NCBI GenBank assembly: GCA_036785705.1
Contig: JAWUZG010000015.1
Span: 5,037,001-5,101,000, forward strand
DNA length: 64,000 nucleotides
Direction: 5' to 3'
Origin: Acanthornis magna
Lineage: Eukaryota; Chordata; Aves; Passeriformes; Acanthizidae
Shown here: piece after piece, positions 35,001 to 47,000 of the stretch
Layout: each line of letters opens with the position of its first letter
How positions within the stretch are numbered: the stretch's first letter is position 1
The notes under the pieces: generated by a model
What the model was told of the DNA's origin: nothing
Database searches by the model: none
What the model saw: the letters and a program-made list of their open reading frames with translations, nothing else
Made by a program: the position numbers and the translations under genes

Positions 35001-38000
35001 ATGATTGGCAGGGCTGTTTGCAATGATACAAATTCATTTTGATTTCTTAGTCACTGTGAATGACTTTACATCGTAAGGAGCTGTTGCTCTTGCCCTGCTT
35101 CTGGGCGCTGAAGCCTGACCTTCCCTTCCAGCTGTCCTGAGATGTCTGCAACCAAATTACCCCAATCATGAAGAGCAGGGTGCTCTCTTTTCACTCCACT
35201 CAAGTAGGACCTGGCACTTGATCCAGAACCTTGGTCCTGGAAGGGGATCTATGGGAGAGAAGCAGTATGAGTGCAGTGGATCCATTTGCAGACTTTTGGG
35301 AAATGCAGCGACTCTCCAAGCTCTCTCTTCAGCACCACAGGTGTGCTATAAACAGAGGGTTTTGTACAGTTCTTGGTACCATTTGGGAAGAAAATGGTTC
35401 CCTTTAGTGCACCTGTGGTGGGCTGTGGTGATTGCCTGGCGCAATAGACACTACCTAGCACATGTCACAGGATGTCTCCATGTGAGCCAAAGCAAAATGC
35501 AGAATTAGAGGGGGAAAATTCGCTTTCTTGCTTCCCCTGGCATTTGCTACAGGTATTCCACAAAAGTGCCTTTGGTGAAGCCTGGCACAGGTAGTTGTGT
35601 CATCTGGTGAAATTGCCTGGAATTAGGAACTCAGTGCCTGAAATTGTTTAACTTCTCTGGAAACCAGACCATCAGCTCCCCCTCTCTGCTTCCACAGTGG
35701 ATCAAATAATTGCTTCCAAATGGACACAAGTTATTAAGCAGTGTGTATAATTAAAGTCAACTCCTTGTGAATTTGATCATTCATTTCCTTAAGGAAAATA
35801 TCATGAAGTAATTATAACCCAAGCTAAACACAAATCAAATGCTATTCTAAGTGCGATTCTGCACCAGGATTCTAGTTTATGAATGACTCCAGGGTTCTGT
35901 GGCTTCGTGCCTGTTAAGAAAATGGGGCTGTGTTTTTAATTGTATTTATAACGAGTGAACAAAAGGTTGCATGACTCATTCACTGTGCCAAGACTGTTGC
36001 TCTCTGTGCTCACACACGCGTGGTCTTGACAAAGCCGCTCGCTCCTGAAAGAGTGTCAATAGGGCAGAAGAAAAGGGAAAAATCTCATTAATAAATCTGG
36101 CCTCGTCAGCTGCTTCTATCTGAATTTTGTCTGTACCAAAACTGAACTTTACCTGCTGTGTAGTAGCTGTGAATTTGAGGGAGGCAAATGTTTCTTCAAT
36201 GCTTAAGTCACTGATCTAACCCTCTTCCTGTCATTACTATTTCTAGTTTTAGCCAAATTTGGGAGAGAAATGCAAGATTTGCAGATGTTAAAAATGCTGG
36301 AAAAGATGGCTCTGGGTAGAGAGAGAAACAGACTAGTGCCCCTGGAAGAAAAGGTCTGATATATAATCTCAACTTAAAATTAACCTTCTGAATGAAAGCA
36401 GACCCCTGGAACTGACCATCCAGTGGGATGGAAAGGTATTTCAGCTCCTCTGAGAAGTTTGGGTGGCTTCAGGAGGCTCATGACCTGAGTCCTGTTCTGC
36501 AGCCAGAAAGCATAGCTTGCAAACAGACTGCTGAAGTTATTTTGCCCACTGCTTGCTTCCCGAAAGTTACCGAGTGAAGAGCAGGGTGCAGGGCTCTGCC
36601 AGGAGGGGCAGTCAGTGAGCAGACAGGTCCAGCAGGCTCCAGAAGGGCACAGCAGCCCTATGCAAAATTTCTTGGCTTAGTGAAGTGTGGGCAGGGCAGC
36701 TCTTTCATCTCACACCATCCTTCTCTACAATGGCTCTTTCTAGTAGCTTTATTTTTGTGAATTCACGTCGTTTTTGTGATCCTTTTCTAAATCGAGAGGT
36801 TTTTTGCAGCTTGGGCTCATTCATATTTCAGAACCTGGACTTAAGCAACATCCTCAGTTATTAATAGTGTGAGATGGATGGCAGAATTAGGACATTGGAG
36901 TGCTCTGGTTCACCTCTCTTGTAATTAAGTAGAGAGCCTCACCTGGCCATCACAGCTTATGGTGGTTAGCTGGAGGACTTCCAGCCACAGGGACACAAAT
37001 TGGCTCAACCTCTGGTTCTCCTTGTGAATTAACAAGAAGGAAGCTCTGGGATGGCACTGAAACACAGACCAGCCACTCACCTTGCTACTTTCACATTTTC
37101 CTGATACCGATGTCTTGATAGCTGGCAAAGTTCTAAGAGTTTGGAACTGAGAACATGTAGAGCACCACTGGTTGTTGATTCTAGGTGTGACACTTCCCTC
37201 AGCTTTCTAGGGAATAAATATTACAGTGTAGTAGTTTAAATAAATGAGTGAAATTAATTGCCTATGCCAAATGTACATGTTCTCTGAGCCCATCAGCTAA
37301 ATTTTCCTTGACTTGGTGCATACTTGGACTGCAGACCCCCAGGGCCTCCCAGGTGGGCTGATGTCAGAGGGGAGTTTAACTCTTGGTGAGGGTTAAACCC
37401 CAATATCCAAGAAGTGGAAAGATTGAATCCCCTCATTGCCATGTAGTGAGAATGCGTGAGTGTGTGTATTTATTTTTATCTCTATATATCTGTGGTTTAC
37501 TGCATTATAAATACCATAGTAATATTATATTTTTAAGTCATCACCCCTTGCCCAAGCACAAAAGCAGCAGATGAAGAAAGGCCTGGGATGTGGGATGTGT
37601 CTGTCCCAGACATGTGGCCATTGCAGGGACAACTGGTGCAGCATCAGCAGTTCCCTGCTTGGCTTTCCCTAGAGACCTGGGCTACAGACAGGGCAGTGTT
37701 CAGGTTTCATTGCTAGGCTGCTGCAGAAATATTACAGCAGTGAATTTTCTGGATGGATGTGGACATTTCGTTTAATCAGCCTCTACTGCAAAGCCTGGCA
37801 GATTGGGGAAAGAGAAGGGGGCAGTGTGTTCCATTTTCTTATAAAAATAAAAATGCAAAAGCAGGCATCAGATGAAGCTATTTGGATCCTGCTGCTGCAA
37901 ACAAAATAGAGACATGGAAAGAATTCTGAAGAGCTGGGTCTAACTGCAAAGTAGTTCCCATGATATACTCTGAAAGAACCAAACGTTTTTGTTAGTGTTA

Positions 38001-41000
38001 TGGGAATGCAACAAAGCTAAACAATTTTTTATGGTAGTCAAAAACTCCATTTGAAAGTCATTGACAGTGGAACATACGTGTTTACCTTTTGGCTGTTGGC
38101 TTTCTCTCTTTTGACAGCAAAGGAAAAAATCTCCAAGTGGTTTTCCTGGCTACATGTTTGTTGCAGAACTTTTTCTTTAGACACTTTTAAATGAAAATTT
38201 TGGCCATTAAATTTTTTTATATAGATGAAGGTCAAAATTAAAAATAGCATCATGAGAACTGTTCGGTTTTAACATCAGAAGGAGCAGAAAAAATATTTAA
38301 AATATGAAAATGAAGCCCATGAAGAAAGGAAGCAAAATTGATGCTTTACCCATGCCCCAGCCAAACTACAAGAGATGATAACATCTACTGGGGTTGAGAC
38401 CTGCTTAAATACAGGCACAGCTGGATTTAAGCCAAACTGCAGCTCAGGCCAGCTTGGAGGAGAAGTTGCTTTAAGTGGCTGAGGAGTTGGAGTTTGGGCT
38501 GGGTTATGGGGGAATGAAGGGAAGGCAGCCTCAGAGGCTGTTTATGAAAATAACCCTGTGAATGATTTTTGATCCTCTTCTAATGGTGAGGGGGAAGAAC
38601 AAAAACCTCTGGGTTTGGGGGGAGTTGGTTTGACATCCTCACATCTGGGCATGGGTGTCAGCACTGTGTGTCGGTGTGGGTGAGGACAGGCCAGCCTGAA
38701 CTCTAGGGTGGGAGAAAGTGTTTTTGTGCTAAAATACCCTTGTGGCCCAGGAGCAGTGGGATGTATTGGGACTGTGCTACAGTGGGAATTTGGAGGTGTC
38801 TCATTGGCATCTCCAGAGGCTGCCCATGTAGGCAGGGCATCCTGGCCCTGTTCTGTGTTCAGCTGGAGTTGGTAGCTCTAACAGCAGTGCAAATAGTTGC
38901 TAATTTTACTACTATCTGGCTCTCACAGAAAGAGTTGATTGAACTTTCCTAACCCTGTGAATGTACCTGACCTCCACAGGTTAAGAATTAACATGCTGAA
39001 ATATTTTTTCCATCCCATAGAAGATTCTGTGCTTAATTTGGAAAGAAAGGGTGTGATTTTGTTGGTGTCTGAAACTAGGACAAGGGGAATGAAGCAAGCA
39101 GCCTGATTAGTGCCCCTGCTTATCCCCAGCCATTTTCTGTCATTCTGGTGGATTACTCAGGCTGTGATGATAGCCTGGCATGTTCTGGAGCACAGTACAA
39201 ACTGCCTCTCTTTAGGTGCTCATAATTCACACTCCATTAGGATGTTGATGTAGGGAATGCTTGGCAGGATGTCAGAGCTTGCCAGGCATGATGAGATTGA
39301 GTTCATCTCGTTAAACTGCATCCTAAAGTGACAATCCAGTATTTTTTTTTCCCTCAGCAGAAGCAGCCCCTTAGGAGAGCAGCAGGGCTTGCTCTGAGCA
39401 GAGATAACCCTGTAAAGGGGACTGTGCTGCCCACCCTGACAGCCGACAGCTCAGCGTGTGCCAGGCTGTCACAGGTGTTGGGTATTCATGTGAGGCTGTG
39501 GGAAGACTTTTTCTCCTTTGAAGCCGAACAATAGAATTTTTACTCATCTCAGAATTGATTCATGGCACACAATCTTAATATGTGTCACAGGGAGTCAGCA
39601 TCTGACTAAACAGGGGAAAAAACCTTTTTTGTTTTAAATGCTTCAGGAGCAACAATGCAGTGGCAAAGTTTGAAGTTAAGAAGTTAATGTGCTGACTCTT
39701 TACTCAGCATACCTGAAAATAGGTAGGAGGTAAAATGGTCAGTGCTTTAGCAGTCTGCTGGGGTGCTGAACTGAGACTCCCACTGCCGATTTTTGCCTAC
39801 AGACATGCCAAAGACCAGTTGTTGGACTTGGGGACCTTGTTCACCTCAGCAGGTGATACTATCCAGATGGGTACTTGCTGTTTTCCCTTCTTCGTTTTCA
39901 GCCCCAAAATGACCTGCATCATCTTTTCTCAGGGGCAGATCCTCATGTGGAAGAAAGATAGAAAAACTCTTTGAGTCAAAACTAAAGAGTGAAATTAGTG
40001 GCTGCAATAAATGAAAGGACTTGTGAGCCTATGTTTGAGCCAAGGGTAGACCAGGCAGATTCAGCATGAGCTGAGAGGAGATAGCTCGGGGCAAATCTCC
40101 TCTGCAGGCAGTCGGGTCCTGTCCCATTTCTGCTTTCTACGAGATCCACAATGTGCTCTGAAGGCTTCATTGACTCTGCCAGATGGGTTTTGCTGTGTTC
40201 CCTTGCTGGAGTTGTCAGTTCTTCATGCTTCATGAGTGCAGGTTTGTATTTTAGAGCAGAGCAGGCAGTTTATGTGCTCAGGAACCCAGGTGTGAATCCA
40301 GAGAGCAGAGTCTGCCCAGGTCGATGCCCCACAGCATGTAGGGATGGGAATTGTTCCATACTGCTTGACTTGAGTAAGAAAAGCAATGGGAATGCAGCCT
40401 CTTCACTCAAGCTCAGACTGATCTTTCCTGGAAAATACAAAACAATATATTTTCCAGAGCTTTGCAACGGGAATAAATGGATGTAAACATCCGACTGGTT
40501 TTCCTTCTTGATTTTTTCCCCTTGCACCTCAAAATGAATTTTGGGAAAGGATGACAGCTAACCAGGCTGTTTTGCCAGATCCTTAGTGTGTCTTAGGTGG
40601 CCCGTGTTGGTGCTGTGTGTCCATGTGCTTTGGGTGCCACTGTGCTCTGTGCTTAGAAGCGGTTTGGTAATTTAGGAGCAAAGCTGATTGAGTTAAAATT
40701 CAGTCAATGCCTAATCTCAGGGCTAAATCAATACCAATTAATTCTAAAGTACAGGAGGGTCTGTAGCACGTGCATCAAGGCTGATTTCTTTTTTTGATGG
40801 TAGTATCCAACAAACTGTAAACATGGAGGAAAAAACTGGAAAAAAAGCAGAAAAGAGAAAGATGGTACCAAGTACCTGGGTGGAGGAAAAGGAAGTGAAC
40901 AAGAGAGGAGACAGTGTAGGGATAACAGTGAAAGAGGCATGCTCTGTCTCTCAGAAATGCCATCAGTAAATGTCTGTTGTAGAGTAATTCTGTGTAGGAG

Positions 41001-44000
41001 TAATAATTATATAATCACGACCTTGTGATGAGCTGTTGCGGGACTCACGTAGATTTTTCAAGACTTGCTGGCCTCTGAGCACGGAGGGCCCTGTCAGTAG
41101 CAGAGAGGAAGGGCTTCGAAGAGTTGTGTTGGAGTGACATAGAAGAGGACATGACAAGTGGTGACTCTCCCCTTGGGGGAGAGAAGGGGACAATGCTGCT
41201 CTTACTTTTCCCACCCCCGTGATTTCAGGCAAATACAATTCTAGGTGGCAGCTCTGCCACAGAAGTGGCACCATCCTTGAGAAGAGCTGCCTCTTGGCGT
41301 GGTTGACAGCTGAAAATTTAGTGAATGAAACTCTCCAAAAGGTGCTCTGCTCTGCACATGGCTGGCACCTGCACGGTAACCTTGCTCCTCTTCATTCATT
41401 ACCGGGTTGTCTGGAAGGAACTTTAGGTTGGCAGTTCTGATGTCACTCAAAGATGGAATGAGGGGAAACATGATAATGAGATCTAATTATTAATGAACAA
41501 AATGATGGAATATAATTAATACCAGTCAAGAAAGTGTAGGGAAAATGGGTCTTGTGAGAAAATTTTTTCTCCAAGTTTTAGAAGACACAGATATCTGGGT
41601 AAGTGTGATGAGTATGTAAGAGTTTTGTCCTAGAACAACATGACCCTAAAAATGTGATTGTGATAAAGGGATTAAAAACTTGCTTCATATATCAAAAAAC
41701 AGTTGTCAAGGAAAAGCCTCAAAGGCAGGAGGGCTCTTTTGAAGGCCTGGTGGTGCTGAGTGTTTTCATTTGATTTGGAGCAAGCATGAGTTAAAACCTC
41801 ACTTAATTCACAGGCAATGTGCACATTAGAAGGAGAATAAATAGTATTGAGGGTGGGAGAGCTGTATAGAGCTGTCTGGAGTTTTGCTTGCTTTCTCTTC
41901 AAATAAAATTCTTTTTCTTACACGTTTTTTAATATGAAGTTCTGCAAGGTCGTACCAGCAGGACAGGCAAAGGACTGCACAGCCTCAAGGCGAGGTGTGA
42001 TGTGACCAAGAGCTCACTGTGGTCTTGGGAGATGCCAGCAGAAGCAGTGAAGATGAGAGTACGAGCTGATTTTTACCTCTGTATGTGTTTGTGCACTAAA
42101 ATGCAGACTCCGGTTCTGCTGTGCATGTTCTCAAAAGGGGTGGTCATTAAAAAGATTCGAGGCCAGGAGAAAAAAAATGCCAGAGCATGAGAGACATAGA
42201 GATGTCAGTCTGTTTAACTTGTCAAAATAAGATTGAGAGATAACTTATCTGCACTGCAGAAAAGTCTTTATAGCAAGAACACAAAGCAGCTCTCAAGGTG
42301 GAGAAGGGCACTAAAAAAACTGATGTGTGAAAGCTGAAACCAGGCAAACTTAAGCCACATCTCTAAATGTCAGGTAGTAAAATAAACTTTGCAGGCAAAT
42401 GGCAGTTTCTTCATCTCTTGATATCTTCAAACCCAGAGTGGATAGTGCTTTAGAAGGTATTCTTTAGCCAAACATTAATTGTTTGGCTGAACAGAGCAAA
42501 ATTGAAGCGCCTGTCAACACTGAGAACTTGGCAGAGGGACTGCGGGGCCCTTCTGGTTGTTGGTGTCAGCGAGGTGTTGTGTATCTTCATCCTGGATATT
42601 TGACCAAAAAATTTCTTCTTCCCAAGGTCATCCTGGAGTAAAATCCACTCTTGGTGATGTGTTGCACTGCAAGCTTGACTGACTGCTTAACCTCTGTTTG
42701 CTGCTTAATTGGAAGAGGTGCAGGCAATAAATCTGGTGATGCTGCAGAAAATGTCAATACTTCTCTTACTTGTTCTAGATACCACTGACAAATTAAGACA
42801 AATGATTTTGCCAGGCAACACCCACACAGATGCATATCATTTACCTTCTAGTTTGCAAAGGTGTTGAAGCACAAAGATTTCAGGTGAGGGAGGAGGCACA
42901 GCTCCTATGCCATGCTCCACACTGACCAGAGAAGGTCAGTGGTAGGTGACAGTTGCTTGTGAAATATTTTTGGCTCACAGATGACAAGTGCAGTGTTGTC
43001 CATATTTATTTCCTTTCCAGATGTGCTGTCTCTGATCTGTCCTCCCAGCTGACAGGGGTGGATAGTTTAGGAACCTGTATAATTTCTGATGGGGTTTCTG
43101 GTGCTTATGGTGATTTCTTACCCTGTTCCAGTCATGCTTCTGGCCGCTGTGGTTTGGGAGCTTGCCTTTTTGGCAAAACAAACGACTCCCCTTCTGTTCC
43201 AGGGAAACTTTTGGCAAAAGAGACTGTAGGGGGAGAAAGGTTGGAGAAACCTTTCTCCAGAATAAAGAGAGATGGTTTGTGAAATGCAGGAGTTGCTGAG
43301 TTGCTGTACATCTCTGTCCAGAAGAAGAAGGAGGAACAAATGATTCTTGCCCTCTATTTCCATTGTCTTGTTTTACAGAGTTTCTTGATTAAACTTTTTT
43401 TTTTTGTTTTGTTTTGGGTTTTTTGTTTGTTTTTTTGGTTTTGTTTGGGTTTTTGTTTGTTTGTTTTTAAAAAATTTTTAAAAAATTTTTGTTTTTAATC
43501 TGCAAAAGCAATCAGGACTACCAGAAAAATAACCAATGTGGTGCTGTATAGCTGTACCTGCCCCATGCCAACTAAATCATCTCTGGTACAGTGCCCTGGT
43601 TCTCCCACAATGCTGCCTTTCCTTGCCTTTGGGTTCTTCTGCTTTGTGTCCCTGGCTTTGAATGAGGACATGGCTGATAGAAAGCAGCAAGCACCTTGGA
43701 TTGCTCCAAATCCTTGCTTCTGTCCCAAGCCTCTCCCTTGTTGCCAGCTGTGGGTGAACAGTCTTTTAATTCTGAGTGTCTCCAGGCACATCTCATTGAT
43801 GGGGAAATAAGAGATTTTTTTAAACAGATGTTTCATGGCTGGGCAGTGGGGCATTTTTAATTTGTTTCCTACATTTGTGTCATTTGATGCTTTGACTCCG
43901 GCTGCCAGCAGAGCTCTTGTGAGGACTAACTCAAAAGGGCAGGAGGATGAGTGCTCTGAGTGCACACGTGAAGGAGGGATAGGCACTGGTGCATGTGGGT

Positions 44001-47000
44001 GACTCAAAGATTGTTTGTGGAGGTGAATGCAAGACAAATGAAATGGACCATCAAGTCTGCCTGCAAGGCTGTGGGATATGCCCTCAAAGGAGCCTACAAA
44101 CCCCATCAGAGGCTCCAGTGAGCCACACAAGGCTAAAGAGAGTGCGTCAAAGGGAGCTGCTCTGCACTGCTTGGGAGAATAGGCACAGCCATTTCACAAT
44201 GCTTCGCTTTTGTTGATGGCCATATTGTTATTCTTGCCTGAAGGTTTGGATTTCGAAAGCACATGAGGAATATGTTTTACATTTGTGTAACTTCCTGATT
44301 TATACAATGTGCTTCATTGCTCTAGGCACACAAACAGTACAAACTGTAGTTAATGTTAACCCAGAATGTGCAAATTCGATCCCCTTAGCTCACAGGGACA
44401 TGTGTACACATGCTGCACCGTATGTGGGGACAGCAGCTGGTACAGAGCCCTGGGGCCAGCACGTTTACCCAGTTGGAAACCTCATGATACCAGAGGAAAA
44501 GGTACTTCACAGCTGTATTTATAGGAGAATTTTTGTCTTTGCATTTCAGTGTAGACATAATTGGAGAAGTAGGATAGGAAGCCTTTCTGATATCTTACCG
44601 AATATTTTTTTCAAAGTCCCTGTTCACACCAAGATCTAAAGAAAAATATTTTAGGTCAAGCAGCCTGCTACACAAATAACAGTGTATTTTAGGCAGGTTC
44701 ATACAGATCCCTTCATATTTCCAACGTGATTTGGAAAGCGATTCACAAGAAGTTCCACCTGAATATGAGGAAGAACTTCTTTACTGGGTGGGTGCACTGG
44801 AACAGGTTGCCCAGAACGTTGTGGAGTCTCCCTCACTGGAGATATTCAAGAACCGCTTGGATGCAATCCTGTGTAATGTGCTCTAGGATGACCCTGTTTC
44901 AGCAGGGAGGATGGATCAGAAGACCTACTGTGGTCCCTTCCAACCTTACCCATTCTGTGATTCTTTGAAAGATTTGTTTTCTTTAATATTTGGCGATCCT
45001 GAGTTCTCCAGACTCAGTAGCTGGGTCATTTCTCCTCTGGAGGTGGTACTCAAAAAGCTGGAAGGTTTCTGAGAGCACCATGGGTCAGAGGTTTGTTGCC
45101 TGAATCCGGGTTAATGACTGGGCATCTTTAGAGGATTTAGATAATTCTGCTTTGTTCAGAAAACTTGTAGCAGATGTGTTTCAGGATGAGTGCTCTATGT
45201 GGGATGAAATCTGGAGCTTCCTAACACCAGCTACAGCAATTAATAGTAATGGTATTCATTACATATTCATTACATAACATGGTTTGTTCTGAGAAACAGA
45301 CTGCTTGAGATGGAGGATGAAAATAGCAGCTGTTAATTTCAGAGGGCTGAGCCTCTGAAGACTGCACCCAGGAGGAACCAGAACCTACTTAATTCCCTCT
45401 ATGCTGTGGCCGAGGGCGTCTACCAAGGGGAATAGTCCTCTCCAGGGTTTTCCACTGCTGGTGCCTTTCTGGTGCCACCAGGGAACATTTCGGCTGTGCC
45501 CAACTATTCCCCTGTGGCCGGTCTGGGAGAGCTCCTGTTCCCACAGCACCTCTGGTGCTGCCTGGCCTTTTCCTCCCCTCTGCTCACTTGATGCCCACCA
45601 GGACCTGCCACTCCTTTTGCTGTGCCACACAACCTGAGGCAGCAGCATGGGATTTGGGAAAGGCTTGGAGGCATCAGGCTGTGTACCTCAGTTGCGCCCG
45701 TGGTTGCTGCTGCTGTGTTCCCTGACTGGGTGTCTCTGGGTGTAGCCAGCTGGTGTGGCTGCCTGCTCGATAGATAATTAATTGGTACAAATGGTTGGAG
45801 TAGGTAGGGAGGTGTGCATGCTCTGAGTGTCTGCTGGCCCTGGCATGGTGGAGCATTGAGTGCGTTCGAGAGATGGCTCGGAGCTGCTGCTGAGGCAGGG
45901 CTGAGTAAGGAAATGCTGTGTGACAGGTGCCAGGCTGGTCTTCTGAAAGACCTTCTCTGCTTCTTCTGGGCTCTGTCAGTGCAAAAGGCTCTGAGAATAG
46001 AAGCTGACTGCCTCTTCTCCCCTTGTGTTCCTAGATGGTGATGGTCGGAGACTGAAAGGAGCCATCCAGAGGAGCACAGAAACTGGCCTGGCTGTTGAAA
46101 TGCCCAGCAGGACCGTCCGTCAAGCCAGCCATGAGTCCATCGAGGACAGCATGAACAGCTATGGATCAGAGGGAAAGTAAGTCATCAAAGGGGAGCTGGG
46201 TAATCACCTGTGGGATGCACCATCTCTGTACCTATTAATTTTCTTCCAGCATGATGGACCATGTGTTTTTCTGACTTGTCTATGCTGCAGGTGTACTGCC
46301 CATCCAATTAGAGCAGATCTCTCTGTCTGCATAGCTGGCACATACTCGAGTGTTTATATACTTTTTTTAGTGTCCTCATTATTCTGAGCTGAAGCAGATA
46401 CCCATTACTTCTAACCGCTTTGCCTTTGGATGAGTAATTCAGGGTCAATAGCAGAGGCTCATTACTGGTCGTAAATTATAAGCCAGTAGTTTTTAACGTT
46501 GCACAATAGTTGTCCATTTCCCCTGTTTCAAAATAGCCCTTTGGTTTGGGGCAGGAAGAAGTGTCAAGGTGCTGAAAAGGGTGAAAGTAATAAAATACAT
46601 TACAGCACAGCAAAATTCTGCTATGAAAATATATATTTTGGCGCCTGTGTGTACTTTGGTAAAAAAAATATTACATCGTTTCATCTGAGTTACAGTGTAC
46701 TAAAAGAATGTGTTTCAGAAAAGATTTTTGACCCCAAGACGAGTTAACAACACACTTGGTTGCACTTAGACTTTATACCAGAATGCAAAGTAGGGGATCT
46801 TTAGGCCAGAACTGTGGGAGCTGACTTGTCTCCAATTATGGTTTTCGTATTTCCATTACTTGAAGCCATATGTGGAAATTTAATAATTTTACTAAGATGA
46901 CTATCCATGGGAATCTTTGGAAGCAAAAAATCCACAGTATTTAAAAAAGAAGACAATACATACCATCTGATTCTGTGCTTTCTAGGTGTGAGGCCAAAAT

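Larger units (their letters stand above)
15170..46034 (+). other. RIMS4: RIMS4 intron 1 (30.9 kb, phase 1)
   Basis: The donor is GTACGG at 15170 and the acceptor TTCCTAG ends at 46034. I see no convincing coding exon in it. The first 800 nt are CpG-island shore. Further on are a nested palindrome (16588-16617), CpG islets at 20980-21110 and 25270-25740, a 17-bp triple repeat (24014-24064), a 38-nt poly-T run (23035-23072), a perfect 34-bp palindrome (33125-33158), a T-rich tract (43395-43497) and two CR1 fragments (42395-42570 and 44748-44967). The rest is AT-rich unique sequence, some of it carrying homeobox-type TAATTA clusters. Confidence 0.9.

Noticed and set aside
35328..35346. RE1/NRSF-like silencer
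   Set aside because: The left half TTCAGCACCAC is perfect but the right half (expected GGACAG) is not matched. Half-sites are common.
43495..44130. Minus-strand 211-codon frame
   Set aside because: No recognisable domain. It begins in and overlaps low-complexity neighbours, and is shorter than the other two long chance frames.
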